Part shown: piece after piece, positions 42,698-51,741 of the stretch
Numbering within the stretch: the first letter of the stretch is position 1
How the letters are laid out: the number at the start of each line of letters is the position of its first letter
Assembly: GCA_963575745.1 (NCBI GenBank)
Contig: CAUYUJ010011259.1
Coordinates: 298,809-362,808 of the forward strand
From: Prorocentrum cordatum
Lineage: Eukaryota > Sar > Dinophyceae > Prorocentrales > Prorocentraceae
Length of the DNA: 64,000 bases
Direction of reading: 5' to 3'
Notes under the pieces: model-generated
What the model saw: only the letters and a program-made list of their open reading frames with translations
The model's database searches: none
Told to the model about the DNA's origin: nothing
Position numbers and translations under genes: made by a program

Positions 42698-44066
42698 ATG
42701 AGTGGGGCGAAGCGCCCCGTCGTGTACCACGACATCACGCGCTGGGTGCAGCGCGTGCCCATGGAGCCGCGTCCTTCTCATACGTAATTTCTCTTATTAC
42801 TCGCTCATCATCCTCCTCCCCTTCCTCATTATCTTCCCCACGTCCTTCTCATCAGGAGCAGCCCAGCCGCGGCCGCATCCCAGACGTCCCCGAGTCGGAC
42901 GCGGAGGACGAGCCGCCGCGCGGGGGCGCCGTGGAGACGCAGGTGGTTCGGAAATAAATTAGGAGGGAAGACGTGAAGGATGAGGAGGAGGAGGAGGAAG
43001 AGGATGAGGCGGAAGATGAACGAGGAACCTGGGGAACTCGAGAAGACTGGGAGGATGAGGAGGACGGACATCTAGCGGAGGGAAGGTTGGATGCAGGAAG
43101 AGAGTACGAAATCAATGCGAAAGAGACGTGTGAAAAAGGACGTTCAGGAGAGCAGGGGGCCATGGTTGCATTGCGACATTAGATGCACTTTGGATGCGGA
43201 TTGGACGCGTCCAATCCGCATCCAAAGTGCATCCAGCGTCGCACCGAACGCAGGGTCCGAAAACCACGACGACGACAGTGCGACGACGACAGTGCGATGA
43301 AAACGAGACGACCGATGATGGGGATGACGATGGCGATGATGGTGATGATGGTGATGATGCTGATTATGATGATGATGAGGATGATGATGAGTCTAATGAT
43401 TATGATGATGAGGATGGTGATGATGATGATGATGAGGATAGTGATGATGATGATGATGATGACGATGACGATGATGATGCTGATGCTGATGATGCTGATG
43501 ATGATGATGATGATGATGAGGGGTGGCGACGATCACATTCACGCGACCCTGCCCAGGTAGAGAGCGGCAGCCTCGTCGACGACGCCGAGAGCACGGTGCC
43601 TGGCGACATGCCGTTCGGGTCGTTCGAGGAGGACACCGAGCGGCAGCTGGCGGATGCGATCGCCATGTCGTTGGAGGGCACCGAGGTGGAGCGCTTGCGC
43701 GCCGCGCCGCCAGGGCACACGTGCTGGATCGGCTCCACCAAGGACGTCCTGGGCGAGTACGTCGACGAGATCGACTCGCGTTGTCGCGCCGCTGGCGATG
43801 CGGCGGAGGCGGAGGCTGCTGCCCGCCCGATGCCCGAGGCCAGCCAGGATGCTGCAGGTGGCCAGGCGTCGGCGGCACGCGCCAGCGAGGAGGCCGGAGA
43901 GTGCGCCGCGGTGGCAGGCGGCGAGGAGACAGGTGCCGCGGACGCAGGTGCAGCTGCGGACGCAGGTGCAGGCGTGCACGGCGACGGGCATGAGGGCGGC
44001 GAGGACATGAACAACGAGGAGGCGAGCACGAGTTCGGATGACAAGGCACCAGGGGGCCATCTGTGA
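42698..44066 (+). CDS. Gene A: acidic protein of about 220 aa, three exons, unknown function
   Basis: Exon 1 (42698-42763) reads MSGAKRPVVYHDITRWVQRV PM. Exon 2 (42856-42942) reads EQPSRGRIPDVPESDAEDEP PRGGAVETQ. Exon 3 (43557-44066) begins VESGSLVDDAESTVPGDMPF and ends DDKAPGGHL and TGA. Joining gives one frame of 220 residues. Intron 2 is GT-AG with CAGGT at both junctions. Intron 1 would need a GA-AG boundary, with GAGC at both junctions. Residues about 72-86 (EEDTERQLADAIAMS) resemble a ubiquitin-interacting motif, though this is only a pattern match. The second half is Ala/Glu/Gly-rich and probably disordered. The reading frame is open further upstream to 42,575, so the true start could be earlier. 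Intron 2 holds a GATGAT tract and a perfect 52-bp palindrome. Gene B follows after 108 bp. Confidence 0.55.
43182..43233. repeat. Perfect 52-bp palindrome
   Basis: Two 26-nt arms, no spacer, centred on GGACGCGTCC. The arms carry TTTGGATGCGGATTGG. It lies in intron 2 of gene A and is the best preserved member of an element-specific palindrome family. Confidence 0.9.
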
Positions 44067-44174
44067 CCGACGCTTACTGGTCGCATCGAGCTAGGGCGGC
44101 GCTGCACTCGCCCCAGCTCGATGTGATTTGATATTGTCGGTCGCATATGGTCTCCTGCCAAGGCTCCGCTATCC

Positions 44175-47100
44175 ATGATCGACGAGCGATTGGCAAGTGC
44201 GAGGACCTTGGGGGCCAAGCCCAAGGCGTCGACGCCACGCGCCCGCCCCACGGCCTCGCAGGGCTCGAGCTCGGACGCGCAGATGGCTGCAGCTGTGCCA
44301 CCGACGACGGAGACTGTTCCCGACAGGCACGACACCTACGGGAGCATCGTACGCGAGATGGAGGAGGAGCGGTGCCAGGCTGAGACGAAGGAAGCTGAGT
44401 CTGAAGACGAGGAGCTACTCTCTGACATGATGAAGAAGGAGAGTCAGCAGCCGCCAGCCGCGGCTCCAGGTGGTTCGGCACGCCCCTCGAGTAAGCGGAT
44501 GGCCGACGACTCGCAGGAGGCACCACCCCTCAAGGGCTGGAGAGCCCGCCGTGCAGCAGAGGCGTCTGGCGGCAGCAAAGCGCGCCCTCCGTCGAGGCCA
44601 ACATCCAGCAGCGGCATCCAGCCATCGATCAAGGTGGAGCCCACGGCGATCAAGGTGGTGCCCACAGCAGCCAAGCAGAAGCCGACGCCTCCACCAGCCA
44701 CGGTGATTTCCGCCAAGGCCAGCGCACTGCCAGCCGCCAAGGCCAAGGCCACGGCGTTAGCGCTACCGCAGCATTATCAGCCATCGTCTGCACCAGCGCC
44801 CAGCCAGTCGCCCAACGTGGAGTCGCAGCAGCCCGCCCAGTCCTTCGCGGAGTCGCAGCAGCTCACCCAGCCATATGTCACGCCGACCAACGCTGCACCA
44901 GAAGTGGCCAAAGGGTTCGACCTGAACGAGAACATCTTCCATGGCGACCTGACGGGCATCACCAAGGATGAGTTGACAGCCATGCTGACGAGCACCTACG
45001 ACGCGTTCACGTGCACGTCGCACCCGCAGGATGTAGAATCCGTGAACGAGACATTCGAGAAGTTCTACAAGGGCTCGCTGATCGTCAAGCTGCGGGAGAT
45101 GAGGCCAGAATCGCGTGAGGTGCCCATCGAGTCTCGCGGTGATCCAGCGGAGTCGCCATTCGAGAAGGCGGAGCGCGAGATGTGGGAGGACCTATCCCAG
45201 AAGAGCTTCAAGTTCTCGACGGAGAAAAGGAGAGGGAACGCCATCGCAGGCAGATGGGAACGCGCGATGAAGGGGTCGAACAAGTGGGCGGACGCCCACG
45301 CAGCTGCGCAAGGGTACCCCGCGAAGGCGGCGATCCGCGAGCAGTGGGCGGCATGGGCATTCGAGAAGTGGGGGCTGCAGCGCCGCTTCGAGAAGACCAG
45401 CTCGAACGCCAAGAAGCAGAAGATGACGGGCACCTACATGCCATTGGCGAGGCTGGCGTGGAAGCTCGGCGGCGGACAGCAAGGGGAGCGCATGGCCTGC
45501 ACGCACGCGTGCAAGGCCATCATCATGGGGGGCATCTGGACCAAGTGGTGCCCCATGACGGAGACTTTGCTCTACCTCCACGCGGCGCAGACTCTGGAGG
45601 AGGAGTGGGTCCAGAGCTGGACCAGCTACGAGGAGTGGGTGGAGGATGGCGTCACCGCCAGCCGTCGCGGAGGTGCAGTTGCAGCCGACCCGGGTCGCGC
45701 TGCTGCGAGCGCCTTGAGGGAGGCGGGACAGGAGGCGGTGGCGGCGGCAATTGAGGCGGCATCCCCTGGAGGGGCCAGCATTGGCGCATCGCCTGAGAGC
45801 AGCCAGAAGGAGCGTCAGCCTACAGGTGTTGGCGCGGCCGCAAGAGCTGGCCAGGACAGCGGCCTGGCTGACGGCGGCAAGGCTGACGGCGGCAAGGCTG
45901 ACGGCGGCAAGGCTGGCGGCGGCAAGCCTTCGAAGCGGGTGGCGACGAAGACGCCCGACTGGCTGCTGGCGTTCGCGAGGGTGAAGAGGACATACAACCA
46001 GCACGTCAGCCAGGTTCGCCAGGGGGGGCGCATGAGATGAGATGATAACCATGACTGCGACTGGTGATGGCGCTGATAATGACGGGTGCGACGGTGAGAG
46101 CGACGAATGAGATAACGACAACGACTTGTGAGGGTGAGGATGAGGATGAAACAGGTGGTGAGGGGAAATCGAGGAGTAGGAGTATGATGATGAGACAGGC
46201 GGTGATACGAAGCAACAACACAACCAGGGGGAGGATGAGGAGGACTGGGAGGATGAAGATGAACTGAAAGGGATCAAGACCATAGGGATGATACGGTTTT
46301 CGTAACAAGAACTCGCTGGTAGTCAGGGCAGAAATGAGGACACAGCGAGCGTGGGATACTGAGGGAACGGGCAGGTCACCAGCCTCGACTCTTTGATCGA
46401 AGTCGACCCCGAGTACAAGTTCGCGAAGTCGGATGAGGTGCGCGGCGACTTGGACTCTTACTACCAGATGGTGCCGCGGGGGGGGGTCACGGGGAATGCA
46501 CGTGTCATCGCCTGCATGAGTCAATCAAGAACGGGAGCGCGTGCGTTCAGAGGCCGGACGATTGGACGCGACCTGGGCGCGTCCAAGGTCGCATCCAAGT
46601 TCGAGTTGGATGCGGCTTCGGCGCTTCTAGGTCGTGCATGCGCTCTAGGGTGCGCGTGAACGGTCTGTGAGCACACGCGCCACGGCATCTTCCTAGCGCC
46701 CACATGCCATTCGTCACGAGGATGTGGCCAAATGAGGATGCGGGAGCTGATCAGTCTGGGGCCCGAGGAGGGGGAGGCAGGGGGAGGAGGCGGATGATGA
46801 CGAGATCGAGGATGAAGAATAATACGACGTGACAGACGAGGCGAATGAGGCCGAGGAAGCGACGAAGCAGAAGGCAGAAGAACGAGGAACATGAGGAGGG
46901 CGCAGCTAAGGCGAGAGCTTCATTTTGCGCGACGCATGGGGTGCACCCTCGATCCGTGGAGCTGTTGCAACGTTTGAAATCGGTCTCTCCTTCCTCCGCC
47001 CACTCGCCCCTCTCGTACGTTATCATATCATCCTCCAGCCTCGTCTTCTCGTCCACAACCGCGTGCCCTCATCCCCCCACCGCGCCTCACGCCCCGCTCC

Positions 47101-50100
47101 GATTTCCATAATGCATTAAGCGATCGATGATCACCAGCATGGCATCATCGCATCGTAGTCATCGCCATCGGCACCGTCCGCTGCCGTTTTAGCGCGAGAT
47201 CGCGCTCGGTGGACAGCCACCATGCCGCCCAAGCGCCAGCGCTGCGCTGATGCGCAGGCGTTGGCGGACGCGCTCAAGCCGCACATCACGGATCCAGACG
47301 AGCTGGGCTACACGGTCGATCTTGATGGAGATCTCGACAGCGATGCCATATCGGAATGGCAGGACATGCTGCTCGCGGTGAGGAAGGCTGCGCATCCACT
47401 AACGGCAGTCTCCCAGACGACTGGCACGGCGATCTTCGCCGAGGTGCTCGAGAGCAGCGGCGCGGAGTGGAACCTCGGGCAGGATGAGGGATCGTGGGCG
47501 TCTACGTCCAGCAAGATGCCCAGGAGCATGATGCGGCACGTGCAGCAGGCAGTGATCAAGATGAAGCCTCGCAGGACCTCCTCGTGGGAACGCTTCCATG
47601 TCACCGACATGCTCGCGCGCGGTGGACATGCACCCGTGGCCCTAGGCCAACGGTGCGATCCGCGAGCGGGACTGTTGATGTCACGGGGGTTTTCATCGCG
47701 ACGAGGATCGCTGACATCCCAGAGAGCTCCAAATGGGTGGCCCCGTTCGTGGAGCAGGCGTTGGAGCTCGAGGGCGCGGAGGCGAAGGCGTACACGTACG
47801 GGGTTGACGAAATATCCAAGGCCGATGGATGCATATACCGACACCCACAGAACTTGCTTGCCGAGGGGCGGCGACGAAGTTGCCCCTCGGCGTGTTGGTT
47901 CTGAGAGTGTCGCTACGCATCCAATTAGGGCATTTACCGTCTGGACTCCAGCAAGGCCAACCCTGCTCCAGAGTACGCTGAGCCGCTGGTTGACGACACG
48001 TCAGCGCCTGGCGACCGCGCGGTCACCGCCACGTTCAAGGACGGCACCTCCGCTACCATCAGCGGGTTCACATACTCGGACTTGCGTGAGTGGGTGACGC
48101 ACGGAGGTGACACGTGCAAAGGGAATGGCATCATTCTGGAGTTCGACCGCCAGACGGAGAAGCTGCAGCTCAGCAAGTGGCTCGGGAAGGGGAAGGAGGA
48201 GGCCGGAATTTGGTCGTGTCCGAAGGGCGGTGGCAGAAAGAAGATGCTGGTGCATTTCCTCGTCCAGGATGGTATGCAGGGCTACATTGAGACGTTGAAG
48301 CAGCAGGTGACGTTGCTTGCTCAAGGCAAGACCGACAAGAATAAGATCGAGGAGGTCAAACGCAGCTTCATCAAGGAGTTCAAGGAGTCGTCGGAGTCTG
48401 CCAAGCCGAAGTCCGCCTCCAAGCCCAAGGGCAAAGCTGCCGCCAAGGGTCGTGCCAAGAAGCTGGCGAGTGTCGACGATGACGACAGCGAGGTAGCCGC
48501 AGTCGAGGACGAGGGCGAGCAGGGCGAGGCCGATGACAGCCATGGCGAGGACGGCCAGGCCGAGGCTGGAGAGGATGCCGCGGAAGAGGAGGAAGAGGAG
48601 CCAGCGCAGGACGGCGAGGAGCGCAAGGTTTCGGATGATGACGCTGTTGCGCCCATCGCAAAGCCAGCTGCCGCCACCAGCAAGGAGAGCGCGGCTCCAG
48701 CTGCGGCCATCAAGTCGCTGCGCAGGGCGGTCCTCAGGAAGAGGCCAGCAGCAGCTGCATTGCCCGCTGCTGCAGCGAAGAGGGCTGCTCAAGCTGCATC
48801 TCCAGCCGCCTCTCCTGCCAAATCGGATCGCGCAGAGTCCAACACACGCAAACGCCCTGCCGCTTCGCCTGAGCCAGCCGCTACCAAGAGGGTGACACGT
48901 GCAGCAGATCTGGTATCGCATAGTGGCGACACTGATGCGAGAGTGACGGACAGTGACGCGCATGCTGCCGTGGCCCCGTGCGCGCCGCCCTCGAAGAAGA
49001 GGCGTCAGCGTCGCTCGCCACCGCCCGCCCCTGTCGCCACGGCGTTCTCCAGCGGTGGCAACACTGCGTCCGCCAGCGTGGACCCACTTCCCGTCGATGT
49101 GTTCGGCTCTGGCGGTGGGCTTTTCGATTTGATGAATGGCCTCGGATTCTGATTTTGTAGACGCGTCAACTCTACTACAGTGGGCTTTGCAGCTGGGCAT
49201 CGAACCCGTGTGACTGCCAGAGTTGACGCCGATGCATCGTCAATCATCATCATCACCATCATCAGCATCATCATCATCATCATCACCAGCATCATCAGCA
49301 TCTCACTCCGCCTCAGCCTCCTCATCCGCCTCCTCCTCATCCTCCTACTTCTCCTCTTCCTCCTCCCCCTCCTCCTCCCCCTCCTCATCATCTCTACTCC
49401 ACATCCTCATGATCGGTCTCATTCTCCTCGTCGTCCTTGTCATCCTCCTCATCCTGTTCAGTGCTGCCACTCGTTTCGTACATTGTCGACCGTCTCCGCG
49501 TGACACGATGGTGAACACGGAGCGACAGTGCAGAGGAATGAAACGAAGTGGCGTAGCTGAAACGTACACGAATGATGATGCGGGTGTGTACTGAAGTGAG
49601 CGGGGCGGGCTGATGATGAGGATGTCGACGGCACGGTGAGGACGAAGTTTACGAATGATGGAGGATGGAGGCGGGTAACTGAGAATGAGGATTGAGAGGA
49701 TGATGGGGTGGAGGAGGAAGGCGGGCAACTCGGAGAAGGGACACGATGATGAGGACCAGAATGTGGAAGCAAAGGGTTGCGAGGAGAGAGGCAGCAGTGA
49801 CGGCGATGGTGCTGTGGGCATGGGTATAGCTGATACGGGAGGTGAAAGCCGCGATGAGCAAGGAGAAGTTCTACAACGAAGCGATGAGCACCAGCGTGAA
49901 CATCAACTTGTTGATGAAGCGTATCGGTGAGGCGGCGTTCGAGGTGAAGGTCAAGTCACTCGTGGAGGCACGAGGGGACGAGGGGGACGTGCTGCCTAGT
50001 TCGTGGCGTGCTCGCGCGTCATCATTTCATCTCCACCGCGATTTGTGCATGCATCCCGTCCACTCCCACGTGTATGCATGCCTCACTACAATACTCACAC

Positions 50101-50452
50101 TCGTCTCTGCGTGTTCCCAACAACATGTTGCGTCGGTGAGTGGTGCTGCACGTGATGTGACAGTGGAGGTGGATGACATGGGGGAGGGGCGGCATGAACA
50201 TGAGGATGACTAGGCGGAGGATGTATGCGGAGAGGGAAGGGTAGGAGGATGGATAGGAGACCTCGTGCGGCGGAATCGGGAGAGTTCAATTTACCTAGGG
50301 AGCACGGATAATGGCTTTAAACGGGCGGGGAGACGATCACGGAGCCGCTCAACAACATGGGCCAGGAGCTGACGAAGATCTTCCGCCAGAAGAACGCACG
50401 TGAGATCACTGCCGAGCCAGCTGCGAAGCGTGCCAAGAAGGGCAGCAGCTAG
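44175..50452 (+). CDS. Gene B: multi-exon protein, unknown function, hosts gene C in an intron
   Basis: Exon 1 (44175-46013) gives 613 residues: a Pro/Ala/Gln-rich N-terminal third, then a well-packed domain near residues 250-500 (FDLNENIFHGDLTGITKDEL, KWADAHAAAQGYPAKAAIRE, WGLQRRFEKTSSNAKKQKM, MTETLLYLHAAQTLEEEW), then a Gly/Ala/Lys linker with GGKADGGKADGGK repeats. Exon 2 (46375-46470) reads VTSLDSLIEVDPEYKFAKSD, EVRGDLDSYYQM; both junctions of intron 1 contain CAGGT. I then join exon 3 (49842 to about 49970: VKAAMSKEKFYNEAMSTSVN, INLLMKRIGEAAFEVKVKSL) and exon 4 (50333-50452: TITEPLNNMGQELTKIFRQK ... EPAAKRAKKGSS, TAG). The join across 3.4 kb is inferred from phase and helical continuity; exons 3-4 could instead be a separate gene. 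The basic end KRAKKG suggests nuclear import. From memory, dinoflagellate genomes hold families with a similar layout; none has a known function. Confidence 0.55.
46471..47221. other. Intron of gene B upstream of nested gene C
   Basis: Begins GT right after the exon-2 codon ATG. Contains a diverged palindrome cluster at 46,559-46,615, a GA-rich stretch near 46,770-46,900 and a pyrimidine-rich stretch near 46,985-47,100. No further exon is recognised. Confidence 0.5.
46559..46615. repeat. Element palindrome family, diverged copy
   Basis: GATTGGACGCGACCTGGGCGC, GTCCAAGGTCGCATCCAAG, TTGGATGC: nested inverted TTGGATG/CATCCAA units, in an intron of gene B. Confidence 0.65.
47222..49152 (+). CDS. 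Gene C: probable nuclear protein, nested in an intron of gene B
   Basis: The ATG lies in a good context (CCACCATGC) just after an AG. Segment 1 (47222 to about 47640) reads MPPKRQRCADAQALADALKP ... SSWERFHVTDMLARGG. Segment 2 (about 47655-47828), one frame away, reads VDVTGVFIATRIADIPESSK, WVAPFVEQALELEGAEAKAY. A third segment (47927-49152, acceptor AATTAG) begins GIYRLDSSKANPAPEYAEPL and continues through FTYSDLREWVTHGGDTCKGN, WSCPKGGGRKKMLVHFLVQD to a long Ala/Lys/Glu/Pro tail. Segments 2 and 3 join as DEISKADG-IYRL. The tail has an acid block (EEEEEEP) and basic blocks (PPSKKRRQRR, TRKRP), like a chromatin or nuclear protein. It ends GGGLFDLMNGLGF and TGA. The frame change between segments 1 and 2 is either an indel or a missed mini-intron. 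Function is not recognised. Confidence 0.55.
49153..49841. other. Intron of gene B downstream of gene C
   Basis: Holds a CATCATCAC run (49,243-49,305), a CTCC-rich stretch (49,310-49,400) and a GATG/GAGGA-rich stretch. The 60 bases after the stop of C read openly in another frame (SDFVDASTLLQWALQLGIEP), possibly by chance. Confidence 0.45.
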
Positions 50453-50670
50453 CGGCTTGTTTCTTTTGTGAGAGGGGAGTCTGCAGGTGCTACGTTTAGG
50501 AGTGTCGAAGCCCCAGCATGGGGCCACAGTCGGGAACACCACCCTGGGACCACGAAATCTGGCGTGGAATCACGAAATCTACATTCGAACCGTGAAAATT
50601 CAAGGAAATCACTGGAACCGGCTGTGATCCGGCGAAAAACCCCAGCGACACCCCCCCGGCATGAAAAATC

Positions 50671-50870
50671 ACCGTCCAAGTACCGTCCAAATGCCGTCCA
50701 AACCGCCATCCAAGTTGGATGCGTCCAAATGCCATCCAAACAGCTATCAAACACTATATATATATGAAAACCACACTTTGGATACATCCAACTCGACCTG
50801 AGTTTGGATGGCCGGACCGTCCAACTACCGTCCAAGTACCGTCCAAGTCCCGTCCAAGTCCCGTCCAAGT
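50671..50870. repeat. Element palindrome family, large cluster
   Basis: About ten units of ACCGTCCAAGT, GCCATCCAA and TTGGATGCGTCCAA, many inverted relative to each other, around the core GTTGGATGCGTCCAAATGCC. Confidence 0.8.
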
Positions 50871-51340
50871 GCAATCCGCCCCCCTAAACCGACAAAAAAC
50901 TGTGATTCTCACTGCAAATGAGTTGAATCTAGGAGTGGTGGAGGACGTCAGGAGGTTGAATAGCGCACTGCGAAGAGGGGGGAGGAAATAAGAATGGTAC
51001 GTAGAGAGATGTTTGCTGTCGCACCTGTGAGACAATCCGCGCTGGCGCTTTAGCATGAGGCTCGGGGCACATAGGCTGTGCACAGGGCGCCAGAGCGTGG
51101 AACTGCGATGGAGGCTGCTCGATCTCGAGTCGGACTTCCGCGAGACGAGAGCTGGAGATTGTGACAGACGATGTGGGGAGGGAAATAGTACAGAGATGTG
51201 GGAGGGTTAATCGTAGGTGCGTGGGTAGGAGCACGTCGCATGTTCAAATTGAGAGATGGGATGCGGATAAACAAAAGAGACCCTACACGAACACGTGTGA
51301 ACGACAACATATCACGATGACGCACCACGACGCACCACGG

Positions 51341-51420
51341 CATTTGGATGGCATTTGGATGCGTCCAAATGCCATCCAAATACCATCCAAATAGCATTTG
51401 GATGCATCCAAATGGCATCC
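51341..51420. repeat. Element palindrome family, two adjacent palindromes
   Basis: A 40-bp near-perfect palindrome at 51342-51381 (arms ATTTGGATGGCATTTGGA), and a second at about 51394-51416 around TTTGGATGCATCCAAA. Confidence 0.85.
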
Positions 51421-51687
51421 AACTGCACGGACCGTTGACGCCACAGTCGCGCACACGGTACACACTCACACATGCACCACGCATACGACGCCAATGCGAA
51501 CACACACACACACACACACCATATATGACAGCCGACGAGGGGGGAGGGAGGATTTTGACGCTCGTATATGCTCGCGGGCAGTCCGGCCACGCACGGGGTT
51601 ATTGTGCAGAGCGAGGCCCACATTTCAAGGTGGGCAGTCTTAGCTAGTGGTTTCGCGCGGAAATGCTAGGGAAAGGGCCACGACTCA

Positions 51688-51711
51688 CCGTCACAGCAGT
51701 TTTGGCACAAG
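51688..51711 (+). other. Spliced-leader-like sequence upstream of gene E
   Basis: CCGT, then AGC, then TTTTGGCACAAG occur in SL order, with three extra bases and a T-to-A change. The 3' half matches the SL at 12 of 15 positions. The ATG of gene E is 31 bases downstream. Confidence 0.35.
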
Positions 51712-51741
51712 GTTATTGCAGCATCGGTGCCCATCCCAAGC

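Larger units (their letters stand above)
50453..51687. other. Intergenic region between genes B and E
   Basis: No convincing exon. It contains two large clusters of the TTGGATG palindrome family (50,671-50,870 and 51,341-51,420), a TATATATATA stretch at 50,755-50,764 and a short CA run near 51,503-51,520. Confidence 0.5.

Noticed and set aside
43400-44335. 311-codon minus-strand ORF opposite genes A and B
   Set aside because: Antisense of clear coding exons plus the GATGAT tract, giving an artificial poly-Ser end.
48001-49200. 399-codon minus-strand ORF opposite gene C
   Set aside because: Shadow of gene C in GC-rich DNA; the plus-strand frame has the sensible composition and splice sites.
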